A stretch of 64,000 nucleotides of DNA. It comes from Clostridium sp. CAG:780 (GTDB lineage Bacteria; Bacillota; Clostridia; TANB77; CAG-508). How positions within the stretch are numbered: position 1 is the stretch's first letter; every line of letters starts with the position of its first letter. Under the pieces are notes generated by a model. That model was not told the DNA's origin and ran no database searches. It saw only the letters and a program-made list of their open reading frames with translations. A program made the position numbers and the translations under genes. Where the stretch lies: positions 88,102 through 152,101 of the forward strand of contig HF994458.1 in assembly GCA_000434195.1 (NCBI GenBank), given 5' to 3'. Below, one piece after another: positions 10,083 to 21,247 of this stretch.

Positions 10083-12998
10083 TTAATTTTCGTCTGATAT
10101 TATTATATCGTCTTCTGCTATTCCTTCTGGTGTTCCTATTACAGTATTTTCTGATGTCATGTTATTTATTGCTTCTGTTACTACTGTTTCTGGATTTTCT
10201 GGATTTATTTCAGGAGTTTCTTTTTTCTCTGTATTTATATGTACGTTTTTGTATCTCTTCATTCCTGTTCCAGCTGGAATTAGTTTACCTATAATAACAT
10301 TTTCTTTTAATCCTATTAATTCGTCTGTTCTTCCTTTTATAGCAGCTTCTGTTAATACTCTTGTTGTTTCTTGGAATGATGCTGCTGATAAGAAGCTCTC
10401 TGTTGCAAGTGATGCTTTTGTAATACCTAGTAATACTCTCTTGCCTGTTGCAGGTCTTAATCCTTGTGCTTCTACTTCTTTGTTCTTATCTTCGAACTCA
10501 TACATATCTACAAGTGATCCTGCAAACATATCTGTATCTCCATTATCTTCAACTCTAACCTTTTTAAGCATTTGTCTTCCAATAACTTCGATATGTTTGT
10601 CGTTTATATCAACACCTTGGTTTCTATAAACTTTTTGAACTTCTTGGATTAAGTATTCATACACACCTTCTGGTCCGTTAATAGCTAATACTTCTGCAGG
10701 GTTCTTAGAACCTTCTGTAATTTGATCTCCTGCTTCTAGGATATCTCCTTCTTTTACTTTTAGCTTAGAACCAAATGGTATTACATATGTTCTGCTATCA
10801 TCTTTAGAAGTAATTATAACTTCTTTTCTCTTCTTTTCGTCTACTTTAATTGATACAGTTCCTGCTATTTCTGTGATTATTGCAAGTCCCTTTGGTTTAC
10901 GAGCTTCGAATAGCTCCTCAACTCTAGGAAGACCTTGTGTGATGTCTGCAACACCAGCAACACCACCAGAGTGTATAGTTCTCATTGTAAGCTGTGTACC
11001 AGGCTCACCTATTGATTGAGCTGCTATTATACCTACAGTATCTCCTATATCAACTTCTTTTCTACTTGCTAGTCCCATACCATAGCATTTACAACAAACA
11101 CCATGTTTTGTTCTACATCTAAATACACTTCTAACAGTAACTCTTGTTATTCCTGCTGCCACTATCTTATCTGCTAAGTCTTCCGTGATAAGTGTGTTTG
11201 TATCAACTATTACTTCCTTGGTATTTGGATCTATTACATCATGTAATGGATATCTTCCAAGTAGTCGTTCTTGTATTTTTTCTATTATTTGATTTCCGTC
11301 TTTTATATCAAATACTTCAACACCTTCTGTTGTTCCACAGTCATCTTCTCTTACGATAATATCTTGTGAAACGTCAACAAGTCTTCTTGTTAAGTATCCA
11401 GAGTCTGCTGTTCTTAAAGCTGTATCAGAAAGTCCTTTACGAGCTCCATGGGCTGATATAAAGTACTCTAATGCGTCTAGTCCCTCTCTGAATGATGATT
11501 TGATTGGTATCTCTACTGTTTTACCTGTTGTACTTGCCATAAGTCCACGCATACCAGCGATTTGCTTTAACTGGTCTAAGTTACCTCTGGCTCCAGAGTC
11601 AGACATCATGAACATTGGGTTTTCTTTGTCGAAGTTTTTCTTCATTGCTTCTTTTACATCATCAGTTGCTTTTTCCCATATTTTAATTACTTGGCTATAT
11701 CTTTCCTCGTCAGTAATTAAACCACGTTTATATTGTTTTAATACATTATCAACTTGTGCTTGAGAATCTGCAAGGATTGCTTTCTTCTCAGGTGGTACTT
11801 GAACATCTGCTACTGAAACTGTTACAGCTCCTAATGTAGAGTATTTGTAACCTGTTGCCTTGATGTAGTCTAGAAGTTCTGCTGTTCTATTTAGTCCATG
11901 TACACTAATACATTTTCCAATTATTTTTCCTAGATTTTTCTTTGATACAACAAATCCAATTTCATATTCGAATTCGTTTTCTGGATTGCTTCTATCCACA
12001 AATCCTAAATCTTGTGGAATTCCTGTATTGAATATTATTCTTCCTACTGTTGTTGCTATCTTTTTATGTACTTCTACACCATCAACGACTTTTGATCTTC
12101 TAACAAATATTTTTGAGTGCATTGTTATGTCGCCATTTGCAAGTGACATTATAGCTTCTTCTGGAGATGAGAAATATGTTCCTTCTCCTGGTTCTCCATC
12201 AACATCCATTGTTAAGTAGTAACTTCCTAAAATCATATCTTGTGTAGGTGTTGTTACTGGTTTACCATCTTGTGGTTTTAATAGGTTGTTTTCTGAAAGC
12301 ATTAAATATCTTGCTTCTGCTTGTGCTTCTGGTGATAATGGTAAATGTATAGCCATTTGGTCACCGTCGAAGTCAGCATTGAATGCTGTACAAACTAATG
12401 GGTGTAATTTTATTGCTCTACCTTCTACTAAAACTGGCTCAAATGCTTGTATACCTAGTCTATGTAGTGTAGGTGCACGGTTTAAAAGAACTGGGTGGTC
12501 TTTTATAACCTCATCTAATATATCCCATACTTCTGGACGTAATCTTTCTACCATTCTCTTTGCATTTTTGATATTGTGTGCTATTCCACGACCAACTAAC
12601 TCTTTCATTACAAATGGTTTGAATAGCTCTACTGCCATTTCTTTTGGCACACCGCATTGATAGATTTTTAGCTCTGGTCCAACAACTATAACTGAACGTC
12701 CTGAATAGTCAACACGTTTTCCTAGTAAGTTTTGTCTAAATCTTCCTTGCTTTCCTTTAAGCATATCTGATAAAGATTTTAATGGTCTGTTTCCAGCTCC
12801 TGTTACTGGTCTTCCACGTCTGCCATTATCTATTAGTGCATCTACTGATTCTTGAAGCATTCTCTTTTCGTTTCTAACGATTATTTCTGGAGCTCCAAGT
12901 TCTAGTAATCTCTTTAATCTGTTATTTCTGTTTATAACTCTTCTGTATAAATCATTTAAGTCTGATGTTGCAAATCTTCCACCATCTAATTGTACCAT
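10083..12998 (-). CDS. rpoC: RNA polymerase beta' subunit, main (C-terminal) part of split rpoC
   Basis: These 971 residues cover beta' from just after the N-terminal zinc region to the C-terminus. The catalytic Mg site [16 protein letters not shown] is intact, as are the trigger-loop region and the second zinc site ([13 protein letters not shown]), followed by [18 protein letters not shown]. Length and order match bacterial RpoC once joined to the upstream fragment. The frame is open back to the repeat junction near 13033, and the Met at 12998 is only the first in-frame ATG. An 89-nt tandem duplication separates it from the 5' part. Since RpoC is essential, a true split is unlikely and an assembly artefact is the simplest reading. 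The C-terminal tail is acidic. Confidence 0.93.
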   Translation of the reverse strand: MVQLDGGRFATSDLNDLYRRVINRNNRLKRLLELGAPEIIVRNEKRMLQESVDALIDNGRRGRPVTGAGNRPLKSLSDMLKGKQGRFRQNLLGKRVDYSGRSVIVVGPELKIYQCGVPKEMAVELFKPFVMKELVGRGIAHNIKNAKRMVERLRPEVWDILDEVIKDHPVLLNRAPTLHRLGIQAFEPVLVEGRAIKLHPLVCTAFNADFDGDQMAIHLPLSPEAQAEARYLMLSENNLLKPQDGKPVTTPTQDMILGSYYLTMDVDGEPGEGTYFSSPEEAIMSLANGDITMHSKIFVRRSKVVDGVEVHKKIATTVGRIIFNTGIPQDLGFVDRSNPENEFEYEIGFVVSKKNLGKIIGKCISVHGLNRTAELLDYIKATGYKYSTLGAVTVSVADVQVPPEKKAILADSQAQVDNVLKQYKRGLITDEERYSQVIKIWEKATDDVKEAMKKNFDKENPMFMMSDSGARGNLDQLKQIAGMRGLMASTTGKTVEIPIKSSFREGLDALEYFISAHGARKGLSDTALRTADSGYLTRRLVDVSQDIIVREDDCGTTEGVEVFDIKDGNQIIEKIQERLLGRYPLHDVIDPNTKEVIVDTNTLITEDLADKIVAAGITRVTVRSVFRCRTKHGVCCKCYGMGLASRKEVDIGDTVGIIAAQSIGEPGTQLTMRTIHSGGVAGVADITQGLPRVEELFEARKPKGLAIITEIAGTVSIKVDEKKRKEVIITSKDDSRTYVIPFGSKLKVKEGDILEAGDQITEGSKNPAEVLAINGPEGVYEYLIQEVQKVYRNQGVDINDKHIEVIGRQMLKKVRVEDNGDTDMFAGSLVDMYEFEDKNKEVEAQGLRPATGKRVLLGITKASLATESFLSAASFQETTRVLTEAAIKGRTDELIGLKENVIIGKLIPAGTGMKRYKNVHINTEKKETPEINPENPETVVTEAINNMTSENTVIGTPEGIAEDDIIISDEN

Positions 12999-13122
12999 TG
13001 GTCTTAAATCTGGTGGTATAACTGGTACTACTTATATAAATCGTTTAAGTCTGATGTTGCAAATCTTCCACCGTCTAATTGAACCATTGGTCTTAAATCT
13101 GGTGGTATAACTGGTACTACTT
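12946..13122. repeat. 89-nt-period tandem duplication inside rpoC
   Basis: Two copies (12946-13033 and 13035-13122) encode the same beta' segment, from PVIPPDLRP to LNDLY. They differ at a handful of bases, all synonymous third positions (GTA/GTT, GAT/GAC, AAT/AAC, TAC/TAT). The 89-nt period is not a multiple of three, so the reading frame breaks and a TAG follows in the upstream fragment. Confidence 0.9.
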
Positions 13123-13810
13123 GCATTATCATCCATTCAGGTCTATTTCCTGATAATCTAAATGATTCTACTGTATCTAGTCTTTTTACTATTTTTGCCT
13201 TTTTTTGTTCACTAGCTTTTTCTAGCTCTTTTTTCAATTTTTCTGATAATTTGTCTAAATCTATTTCTGATAGAAGTTTTCTTATTGGCTCTGCTCCCAT
13301 CTCTGCTTTAAAAGAATCTCTTCCGAATTTTTCAACAGCTTCTGTATATTCTCTCTCATTTAATACTTGAGCTTTTGATAATGTTGAAGTTCCTTTGTCT
13401 GTTACGATGTATGAAGCAAAGTATATAACTTTTTCTAAAGCTTTTGGAGATACGTCTAACATTAAAGCAACTCTGCTTGGTATTCCTTTGAAATACCAAA
13501 TGTGAGCTACTGGGGCAGCAAGCTCTATGTGCCCCATTCTCTCTCTTCTAACTTTAGCTTTTGTAACTTCAACCCCACATCTGTCACAAACTATTCCTTT
13601 ATATCTTACCCTTTTATATTTACCACAATGACATTCCCAATCTTTTGTTGGACCAAATATTTTTTCACAAAATAGTCCATCTTTTTCTGGTTTTAGTGTT
13701 CTGTAGTTAATAGTTTCTGGTTTCTTAACTTCTCCATGTGACCATTCTCTTATTTGCTCATCAGATGCAATGCCAATTTTCATTTTATCAAAGTTTTCTA
13801 ATTCATCCAC
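13028..13810 (-). CDS. rpoC: RNA polymerase beta' subunit, N-terminal fragment of split rpoC
   Basis: These 260 residues hold the beta' N-terminus, including the first zinc site ([13 protein letters not shown] then CDRCGVEV) and the [16 protein letters not shown] segment. The start is a GTG at 13810 with AAGGGGG upstream, about 30 nt past the rpoB stop, so it is co-transcribed with rpoB. It ends early with Tyr-Lys-stop at the tandem duplication, in the region where normal RpoC continues with the sequence that opens the downstream fragment. Together the two parts give a normal-length subunit of about 1200 aa. Confidence 0.93.
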   Translation of the reverse strand: MDELENFDKMKIGIASDEQIREWSHGEVKKPETINYRTLKPEKDGLFCEKIFGPTKDWECHCGKYKRVRYKGIVCDRCGVEVTKAKVRRERMGHIELAAPVAHIWYFKGIPSRVALMLDVSPKALEKVIYFASYIVTDKGTSTLSKAQVLNEREYTEAVEKFGRDSFKAEMGAEPIRKLLSEIDLDKLSEKLKKELEKASEQKKAKIVKRLDTVESFRLSGNRPEWMIMQVVPVIPPDLRPMVQLDGGRFATSDLNDLYK

Positions 13811-13840
13811 TATTTTTGCCCCCTTGAATTATACTTTTTA

Positions 13841-16800
13841 TTAATTTTCGTCATCAAATACGTCTTCATCTCTTAACATACTATCATCTTCTAATAGCAT
13901 ATCTTCGTTGATGTTATCCATATCATCATCATATAAAGCGTCATTTTCAGCTTCCTCTTCCTCTGTGTAGCCGTCAGAAAGTTCATCTTCATCAATTACA
14001 CTATCTTCATTAAATGATTTGTTCTCTATGTTGCTGAAACTTACAGCATCTTCTATGTCTTCTTTTAATTGTATTTCTTTATCGTCTTGAGTATATAATT
14101 TAATGTCTAGTCCTAATGATTGAAGTTCTTTTACTAATACTTTAAATCCTTCTGGAACCCCTGGCTCTGGTACGTTTTCACCTTTAACTATTGCTTCATA
14201 TGTTTTAACACGTCCTACGACATCGTCTGACTTAACTGTTAACATTTCTTGTAATGAGTATGCAGCACCATAAGCTTCTAATGCCCAAACTTCCATTTCT
14301 CCGAAACGTTGTCCACCAAATTGAGCTTTACCTCCTAGAGGTTGTTGTGTTACTAGTGAATATGGTCCTGTTGAACGAGCATGTATTTTATCATCTACTA
14401 AGTGATGTAGTTTCATCATGTACATTACACCAACTGTAATTGGTTTAATGAATTTTTCACCAGTTCTACCATCATATAAGTCTGTTTTACCATCTCTACG
14501 TAGTCCTGCTTCTTCTAGTAGGTCTTCTATTTCATAGTCTTTTGCACCATCAAATACTGGTGTTGCAACCTTCCATCCTAACGCTCTTGCAGCCATTCCT
14601 AAATGTACTTCAAGAACCTGTCCTAAGTTCATACGAGAAGGTATACCCATTGGGTTTAGAACTATGTCTACTGGTGTTCCATCTGGTAAGAATGGCATAT
14701 CTTCTTCTGGTAATATTCTTGAAATAACACCTTTGTTACCATGACGTCCAGCCATTTTATCACCAACTGATATTTTTCTCTTTGTTGCTATATAACATCT
14801 AATTACTTGATTTACTCCAGGAGCTAGTTCTTCTGAATTTTCTCTTGTAAATACTTTAATATCTACTATTGTTCCAGCTTCTCCGTGTGGTACACGAAGT
14901 GATGTGTCTCTAACTTCTCTAGATTTTTCTCCAAATATTGCACGAAGTAATCTTTCTTCTGCAGTTAATTCTGTTTCTCCTTTTGGAGTAACTTTACCAA
15001 CTAAAATATCTCCAGGTCTAACTTCTGCACCTATTCTGATAATTCCATTTTCGTCTAAGTCTTTTAATACGTCGTCTCCAACGTTTGGAATATCTCTTGT
15101 TATTTCCTCTGGTCCTAATTTTGTATCACGACATTCGCAATCGTATTCTTCTATATGAATAGATGTATATACATCCTCTTTAACTAGTCTTTCAGAAATT
15201 AATACAGCATCCTCGTAGTTGTATCCTTCCCAAGTTGAGAAAGCTATAAGAACGTTTCTTCCAAGTGCCATTTCTCCATTTTGTGTAGAAGGTCCATCAG
15301 CTAGAATATCTCCTGCTTTTACTACTTCTCCTCTTTGAACAACTGGTCTTTGGTTGATACATGTTCCTCCGTTTGTTCTCTTGAATTTACGAAGTTTATA
15401 TGTATCTAGTTCTTTCTTTTTATTTCTAACAATTATTTCATCTGCAGTAACTTTTTCTACTACACCATCGTTTATAGCTGTAACTGTTATTTCTGAATCT
15501 CTGGCAGCCTTGTATTCCATTCCTGTTCCTACGATAGGAGATTCTGGAATAAGTAGAGGAACTGCTTGTCTTTGCATGTTTGATCCCATTAGAGAACGCT
15601 TAACGTCATCATGCTCTAAGAAAGGAATCATCGCAGCTGCAACCGAAACTAATTGTTTTGGCGAAACGTCTACATAGTCAACTTCACTTGCGTCAACCTC
15701 TGTTATTTCTTCTTTATGTCTAACTTTTATTTTCTTATTTACAAATTTTCCATCTTTGTCGATTGGCTCTGAAGCTTGTGCGATAATATATTTATCTTCT
15801 TCATCAGCTGGCATATATTCTACTATATCTGTTAACTTGCCAGTTTCTTTATCTACTTTTCTGTATGGCGTTTCAACAAATCCATATTCATCTATCATTG
15901 CGAATGATGAAAGTGCTGATATAAGTCCGATGTTTGGTCCTTCTGGTGATTCAACTGGACATAATCTACCATAGTGAGTATAGTGAATATCACGAACTTC
16001 GAATCCTGCTCTTTCTCTTGAAAGACCACCAGGTCCTAATGCAGATATTCTTCTTTTATGTGTAAGCTCTGATAATGGGTTTGTTTGATCCATAAATTGT
16101 GATAATTGAGAACTTCCAAAGAATTCTCTTATTGAAGAGCTTATAGGTTTTGTATTAATTAATGTTTGTGGTGTTACTGAATCAAGGTCTTGGATTGTCA
16201 TTCTTTCACGAACAACTCTCTCTAATCTTGTTAAACCAATTCTAAATTGATTTTGTAACAATTCTCCAACGCATCTAATACGTCTATTTCCTAAGTGATC
16301 TATATCATCTACTTTTCCAATTCCATAGTCTAAGTTTAATAAATAGCTTATAGATGCTATCATATCCTCAGTTGTTATTGTTAAAGGTACTAGTTCACTC
16401 TTTCTTTCTTGCAATACGTCATGTAATTTGTCTTCTGGAGTTGTATCTAATATTGATTTTAATACATTATAGTTAACTCCTTCGTTGAAGTGTAAGTCTT
16501 TTAGGTCTACATTTGGTAACATTTTATAAATGTTTACTACACCATTTCCTATAATTCTTACTTTTTCATCATTAACATTTACATCTACAATATTGATTCC
16601 AGAATCTTGTATTTCTTCTGCAATTTCTGCTGTGATTTTGTTTCCTTTTTCTACTAAAACTTCTCCAGTTTCAGGATTTACAATATCGTCATAAGCAACT
16701 TGTCCAGTAATTCTTGTTGCTAATTTTAGTTTTTTATTAAATTTGTATCTTCCTACTTTTGCTAGGTCATATCTTCTGTTATCGAAGAATAAACCATCGA

Positions 16801-17563
16801 ATAAGTTTCTCGCAGCATCTGCTGTTGGAAGTTCCCCTGGTCTTAACTTTTTGTATATTTCTATTAATGCTTCTGATTGATTTTTGATTGGATCTTTTTC
16901 TAGTGTTGATTTAATTTTTGGATCATTAGCAAATAAATCCAATATTTGTTCATCAGTAACAAAACCTATACTTCTTAATAATGAAGTAACAGGTAGTTTT
17001 CTTGTTCTATCTACTCTTACATAGAACACGTCATTTCCATCTGTTTCATATTCTAGCCATGCACCTCTTATTGGCATAACTGTTGATGTGTAAATTTTCT
17101 TTCCGATTTTGTCAAAATCTTGTGCATAATAGCAAGATGGCGAACGAACTAATTGGCTTACAATTACTCTCTCTGCACCATTGATAATAAATGTTGCACT
17201 GTCTGTCATTAGAGGAAAATCTCCTAAATAGATTTCTTGCTCTTTGATTTCGCCAGTTTCTTTGTTGATTAATCTTACTTTAACATGTAATCTTGAAGAA
17301 TATGTAGCATCTCTCTCTTTTGCTTCTTCCATTGTGTACTTTGTTTTTTCTTCCATGTGGTAATCCAAGAATTCTAGAACTAGGTTTCCTGAATAGTCTA
17401 CAATAGGAGATATGTCTTTTAATACTTCTCCTAGACCTTCTTCTATAAACCAGTTGTAAGAATCTTTTTGTACTTGGATTAAATTTGGCATCTCGATAAA
17501 ATCACCTATTTTTGAAAAGGTTTTTCTTGTGCATTTTTCGTGTTTTACTTCCTTTAGATTCAA
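13841..17563 (-). CDS. rpoB: RNA polymerase beta subunit
   Basis: This is a full-length beta subunit of 1240 aa, the partner of RpoC in the core enzyme. The rifampicin pocket is wild type: [13 protein letters not shown] keeps the Asp, [13 protein letters not shown] keeps the His and Ser. The predicted phenotype is rifampicin susceptible. The highly conserved [12 protein letters not shown] and [18 protein letters not shown] motifs are present. The last roughly 60 residues are very rich in Asp and Glu, a common lineage-specific extension. The start is a TTG at 17563 with AGGTGA 7 nt upstream. rplL is not next door: the gene has its own promoter and a leader of about 340 nt. Confidence 0.97.
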   Translation of the reverse strand: MNLKEVKHEKCTRKTFSKIGDFIEMPNLIQVQKDSYNWFIEEGLGEVLKDISPIVDYSGNLVLEFLDYHMEEKTKYTMEEAKERDATYSSRLHVKVRLINKETGEIKEQEIYLGDFPLMTDSATFIINGAERVIVSQLVRSPSCYYAQDFDKIGKKIYTSTVMPIRGAWLEYETDGNDVFYVRVDRTRKLPVTSLLRSIGFVTDEQILDLFANDPKIKSTLEKDPIKNQSEALIEIYKKLRPGELPTADAARNLFDGLFFDNRRYDLAKVGRYKFNKKLKLATRITGQVAYDDIVNPETGEVLVEKGNKITAEIAEEIQDSGINIVDVNVNDEKVRIIGNGVVNIYKMLPNVDLKDLHFNEGVNYNVLKSILDTTPEDKLHDVLQERKSELVPLTITTEDMIASISYLLNLDYGIGKVDDIDHLGNRRIRCVGELLQNQFRIGLTRLERVVRERMTIQDLDSVTPQTLINTKPISSSIREFFGSSQLSQFMDQTNPLSELTHKRRISALGPGGLSRERAGFEVRDIHYTHYGRLCPVESPEGPNIGLISALSSFAMIDEYGFVETPYRKVDKETGKLTDIVEYMPADEEDKYIIAQASEPIDKDGKFVNKKIKVRHKEEITEVDASEVDYVDVSPKQLVSVAAAMIPFLEHDDVKRSLMGSNMQRQAVPLLIPESPIVGTGMEYKAARDSEITVTAINDGVVEKVTADEIIVRNKKKELDTYKLRKFKRTNGGTCINQRPVVQRGEVVKAGDILADGPSTQNGEMALGRNVLIAFSTWEGYNYEDAVLISERLVKEDVYTSIHIEEYDCECRDTKLGPEEITRDIPNVGDDVLKDLDENGIIRIGAEVRPGDILVGKVTPKGETELTAEERLLRAIFGEKSREVRDTSLRVPHGEAGTIVDIKVFTRENSEELAPGVNQVIRCYIATKRKISVGDKMAGRHGNKGVISRILPEEDMPFLPDGTPVDIVLNPMGIPSRMNLGQVLEVHLGMAARALGWKVATPVFDGAKDYEIEDLLEEAGLRRDGKTDLYDGRTGEKFIKPITVGVMYMMKLHHLVDDKIHARSTGPYSLVTQQPLGGKAQFGGQRFGEMEVWALEAYGAAYSLQEMLTVKSDDVVGRVKTYEAIVKGENVPEPGVPEGFKVLVKELQSLGLDIKLYTQDDKEIQLKEDIEDAVSFSNIENKSFNEDSVIDEDELSDGYTEEEEAENDALYDDDMDNINEDMLLEDDSMLRDEDVFDDEN

Positions 17564-17754
17564 AGTCTTTCACCTCATATAAAAAATTAAAGCAGAATTA
17601 ATATATATGATTTTCAAAAAAGTCCTTCTTATTTTTAACGCTTTGCAGATAACAAAACTCACTGCTCCCTTAAGTTCCCTTTTCCGTAAGCTTTTTAAAA
17701 ATAATTCCTCTTTTTTGTAAATATTCATAGCAATAAAAAAGACAACAAAAATTC

Positions 17755-17784
17755 ATTGGCAAATATTACTTGTTTTTTGCCAAT
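17755..17784 (-). promoter_or_regulatory. Hairpin in the rpoB 5' leader
   Basis: A perfect 9-bp stem (17755-17763 with 17776-17784) is followed by a short T run on the minus strand, about 190 nt before the rpoB start. It could be a transcription attenuator within the leader. The rest of the 17564-17912 leader holds a palindrome near the transcription start and a purine-rich stretch, and no ORF that I would support. Confidence 0.45.
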
Positions 17785-17912
17785 TCCATCTTGCATTTAT
17801 TTAACTTCTATTGATAATTAACGTTTTTATATTAACCACCCTTACTATCTCTATGGAGATTAATAATTTCTCATTTTGTTGATATTATGCCATAATATCA
17901 AATACTTTAATT

Positions 17913-17942
17913 ATTATACACTTATAAGAACACTTATGTCAA
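17913..17942 (-). promoter_or_regulatory. Sigma-A promoter of rpoBC
   Basis: TTGACA (17937-17942) and TATAAT (17913-17918) are both perfect, with an 18-nt spacer on the minus strand. Transcription would begin near 17906. Confidence 0.85.
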
Positions 17943-17976
17943 TAGAAAAAGTAAATTTTTTGTATTTTTTCATAAA

Positions 17977-18005
17977 AATAACAGTACTGTTTTAGTACTG
18001 TTATT
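17977..18005 (-). terminator. Intrinsic terminator after nrdG
   Basis: A perfect 12-bp stem (17977-17988 with 17994-18005) with a 5-nt loop is followed by a T run on the minus strand. It lies just past the nrdG stop. Confidence 0.9.
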
Positions 18006-18014
18006 TTATTTTCT

Positions 18015-18521
18015 TTAATTAACGTTCTTTTTGTTAAATAATATTACTTTATTTGCTTTTAAACTCTCTTGTACATCTATCACTCTTTGATTTGATGAGC
18101 CTCTCCATTCTAGTTTTGGATTATGTAGTTCGTCCACATATTGTCCATCAACTAAAACGTCTATATATTTTAAAGCATCTTTATCTTTTAAATCTCTATC
18201 AAAAGTGAATCCTGACCATACCCACAAGCTTTTATTTGGGAATTTTTCTTTAAAAGCTTTGGCAAGTTCTGTTGTTCCTTGAATATTCTTTGGATGCATT
18301 GGTTCTCCACCAAGTATTGATAATCCTTCCACATAATCTTTGTCACATAATTCTAAAACTCTATTTACTGTGTTTTGCGTAAAATCTTTTCCTCCCGCAA
18401 AATCATGTGTTTCTGGATTAAAACAATTTTTACAATTAAAACTGCACCCTTGCATAAATATTGATACCCTAACTCCAGGTCCATCCGCTATGTCCATTTT
18501 TCTTATTTTGTTGTACTTCAT
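18015..18521 (-). CDS. nrdG: Anaerobic ribonucleotide reductase activating protein (radical SAM)
   Basis: This 168-aa activase uses S-adenosylmethionine and a 4Fe-4S cluster to place the glycyl radical on NrdD. The cluster motif GCSFNCKNCFN (CX3CX2C) lies near residues 25-36, and the SAM-binding LGGEPM follows. An ATG start with a purine-rich SD lies 25 nt after the nrdD stop, so it is co-transcribed with and downstream of nrdD. Length is normal for the family. Confidence 0.95.
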   Translation of the reverse strand: MKYNKIRKMDIADGPGVRVSIFMQGCSFNCKNCFNPETHDFAGGKDFTQNTVNRVLELCDKDYVEGLSILGGEPMHPKNIQGTTELAKAFKEKFPNKSLWVWSGFTFDRDLKDKDALKYIDVLVDGQYVDELHNPKLEWRGSSNQRVIDVQESLKANKVILFNKKNVN

Positions 18522-18546
18522 CTAGCAATCCTTCCTTCTGCTTATA

Positions 18547-20706
18547 TTACTCATCGTCTTTATTGTCTATATGTAAAACTCTTTCTTTTATTTCTTGTGT
18601 TCTTCCTTTATTCCAGAAATTACTTCCTATGTATCCGCAAGTTCTTCTTGCTACGTTTAATGTAGAGTGATCTCTATTTCCGCAGTTTGGGCAATACCAT
18701 TCTAGATTGTCATCTATTTGTATTTCTCCGTCAAATCCACATTTTTGACAATAGTCTGATTTTGTATTTAATTCTGCATACATTATGTTGTTATAAATGT
18801 ATTTGATCACTTCTATTACTGCCTCTAAGTTATTTTGTAAGTTTGGAGTTTCAATATATGATATTGCTCCTCCTGGGCTTAATCTTTGGAATTCGCTTTC
18901 TAGTTTTAATTTAGAGAAAGCATCAATTTCTTCAAATACAGGAACATGGTAAGAATTTGTTATATACATTCTGTCTGTAATTCCTTCTATTTTTCCAAAT
19001 CTCTTTTGTAGGCATTTTGCAAATTTATAAGTTGTTGATTCTATTGGTGTTCCATATACACTATAATCTATATCTTCTGCTGTTTTCCACTCTTTGCATT
19101 TATCATTCATTTTTTGCATTATTTCTAATCCGAATTCTTCGCCTTTGCCATGGTCTGTATGACTGTCTCCTGTCATGTATTTTACACACTCATATAGTCC
19201 TGCATATCCAAGAGATATTGTAGAATACCCGCCATGTAATAATGGGTGAATGCTTGCTCCTTTTGGAAGTCTTGCTAACGCTCCATATCTCCATAATATA
19301 GGTGCTACATCACTTGTTGCTTTTGCTAGTCTCTCATGTCTTAATTTTAATGCTTTATGGCATAACTCAAGTCTTTCTTCAAATACTTTCCAGAATTTAT
19401 CTTTGTCTTGTCCTGATGATAGAGCAACATCAACTAAGTTGATAGTTACAACACCTTGATTGAATCTTCCATAGTATTTAGGTTTGTTTGTCTCTGGATC
19501 TACGTAAGGTGTTAGGAATGAACGACATCCCATACATGGATAGCATTGTCCATTTCCATTTTTATCTACTTTTAATTGTTTCATTATTTTTTCTGATATG
19601 TAATCTGGAACCATTCTCTTAGCAGTGCATTTTGCTGCTAATTTTGTTAAGTACCAGTATTTGCTGTTTTCGTGTATGTTATCTTCTTCTAGTACATATA
19701 ATAGTTTTGGGAAGGCAGGTGTTATATACACACCTTTCTCGTTTTTCATTCCCTGAATTCTTTGTTTAAGGAATTCTTCTATTATGGCTGCTAATTCTTC
19801 TTTGTATTCGTCTGTCTCTCCTAAATAGAAGCAGACACTTAAAAATGGAGATTGTCCGTTTGTTGTAGTCATTGAGTTTATTTGATATTGGAATGTTTGA
19901 ACTCCATCTTCTATTTCCTTTTTCAAATCTTCCTTAGCAAATTCTTCACATTGTTCTTTAGGAAGTTTTCTGTCTTGATATTTTTTCAAATATTTATTAT
20001 AGCTATCTCTTACAAATGGGGCTAAATGTGTCATTGTAACTGTTGCTCCACCATATTGGCTTGAAGTAACTGCTGTAATTATTTGTGTAGCTATTGTCAT
20101 TGCTGTTAAAAATCTGTGTGGTTTTTCTATCATTACGCCATTTATATTTGTTCCGTTTTGTAACATATCTTCTAGATTAATTAAATCACAGTTGTGAAGT
20201 GCATTTTGTGCAAAATAATCTGCATCGTGGAAATGTATAATTCCTTCATCATGTGCTTTTACTACATCTTCTGGTAATAAAAATCTTCTTGTTATATCTG
20301 TGCTTGTTATTCCTGCTAAGTAATCTCTTTGTGTTGTTACAACTCTTGCATTTTTATTTGAATTCTCGTTGTTCCAGTATTCGCTTTCTCCCTCTATTAA
20401 TTCTTTAATAGATTGGTCTGTAGTATTTGCTTTTCTTACTAATGCTCTTGTGTAACGGTATGTAATGTATGTCTTTGCTAAATTATATTTGCCAAAAGAC
20501 ATTAACTTTTCTTCAATTATATCTTGAATATCTTCTACTAATATTCTTGATTTTTTTAAATCTTCAACATAGTCGATTATTTCTTGTATTTCTTTTTCGT
20601 TTGCTCTGTCTCTTCTTGAAACCTCCTCGTTCGCTTTTTTGATGGCTGTCTTAATTTTTTCTGGATTATATTCTACTATATTCCCATCTCTTTTGATAAC
20701 CTTCAT
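18547..20706 (-). CDS. nrdD: Anaerobic (class III) ribonucleoside-triphosphate reductase
   Basis: This 719-aa glycyl-radical enzyme reduces NTPs to dNTPs without oxygen. An N-terminal ATP-cone (MKVIKRDGNIVEYNPEKI) gives allosteric control. The catalytic barrel follows, with the FHDADY and HNCDL segments. The zinc site is CQKCGFDG and CPNCGNRD near residues 655-680, and the radical glycine lies in RRTCGYIGSNFW close to the C-terminus. It shares a promoter with nrdG. A strictly anaerobic or facultative lifestyle follows from it. Confidence 0.97.
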   Translation of the reverse strand: MKVIKRDGNIVEYNPEKIKTAIKKANEEVSRRDRANEKEIQEIIDYVEDLKKSRILVEDIQDIIEEKLMSFGKYNLAKTYITYRYTRALVRKANTTDQSIKELIEGESEYWNNENSNKNARVVTTQRDYLAGITSTDITRRFLLPEDVVKAHDEGIIHFHDADYFAQNALHNCDLINLEDMLQNGTNINGVMIEKPHRFLTAMTIATQIITAVTSSQYGGATVTMTHLAPFVRDSYNKYLKKYQDRKLPKEQCEEFAKEDLKKEIEDGVQTFQYQINSMTTTNGQSPFLSVCFYLGETDEYKEELAAIIEEFLKQRIQGMKNEKGVYITPAFPKLLYVLEEDNIHENSKYWYLTKLAAKCTAKRMVPDYISEKIMKQLKVDKNGNGQCYPCMGCRSFLTPYVDPETNKPKYYGRFNQGVVTINLVDVALSSGQDKDKFWKVFEERLELCHKALKLRHERLAKATSDVAPILWRYGALARLPKGASIHPLLHGGYSTISLGYAGLYECVKYMTGDSHTDHGKGEEFGLEIMQKMNDKCKEWKTAEDIDYSVYGTPIESTTYKFAKCLQKRFGKIEGITDRMYITNSYHVPVFEEIDAFSKLKLESEFQRLSPGGAISYIETPNLQNNLEAVIEVIKYIYNNIMYAELNTKSDYCQKCGFDGEIQIDDNLEWYCPNCGNRDHSTLNVARRTCGYIGSNFWNKGRTQEIKERVLHIDNKDDE

Positions 20707-20800
20707 GTTAATTCCTCCCCATTTTGTTTATTCTTATAACTTTATCACTACTGTTTTCTAGGCAAGTTAGTTATAGAGTCTCTTTTGTTATCGTGAATAG

Positions 20801-20829
20801 ATATTACAACACAAGCAATATAATGTCAA
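20801..20829 (-). promoter_or_regulatory. Sigma-A promoter of nrdDG
   Basis: TTGACA (20824-20829) and TAATAT (20801-20806) with a 17-nt spacer lie on the minus strand, about 95 nt before the nrdD ATG. A GGGGAGG SD precedes that ATG. I cannot confirm an NrdR box by eye. Confidence 0.7.
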
Positions 20830-21212
20830 AGATATATTTCTTATGTAATCAAGCAATAAAAACCTAGTAAAATCAACGTTTTCGAGAGTTGGAATTTTTT
20901 TGAAAATTCTGTCGTTTTATGTTCCTTTTTGTTAAACTAGGTCTCCAATTCCTAGAGAATAGCCATTTGTTCTTCAAAAATATTACGTAACCATTAGCAA
21001 ATATTACAAAATTATTACAATTTGATAAAAAATGATTTTTCTAAAATTTATCATTTTTTGTTTCATGTTTTGTAACGTGTTTTTCCTTTCTTTCGCTTGT
21101 GTTTGTATGTGTTTGGTTGTTTTTCTTTAAATATTGTCCTCTTATTTTTTAGCATTTTTTCTCGTTTCTCAAAAAATCATTTTTTCGCTTTTCTATTTTT
21201 ACGAGCATAAAA
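20830..21212. other. Intergenic region between nrdD and the surface-protein cluster
   Basis: About 380 nt of very AT-rich sequence without a credible gene. It holds an imperfect hairpin with A and T runs on both sides around 21029-21062, which could be a backup terminator. Otherwise I see nothing. Confidence 0.5.
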
Positions 21213-21240
21213 ATAGAAGATTCGAGTTAGAATCTTCTAT
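21213..21240 (-). terminator. Intrinsic terminator of the second surface-protein pair
   Basis: A perfect 11-bp stem (21213-21223 with 21230-21240), a 6-nt loop and T4 on the minus strand, immediately after the stop at 21248. Confidence 0.9.
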
Positions 21241-21247
21241 CTATTTT

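Noticed and set aside
10083..13810. Naturally split rpoC or an intein/intron insertion
   Set aside because: No intein or intron motifs are present; the break is a short out-of-frame tandem repeat with synonymous differences, best explained by assembly.
20801..20829. NrdR box at the nrdDG promoter
   Set aside because: A partial match to an NrdR-like palindrome is present, but I could not find the expected pair of boxes.
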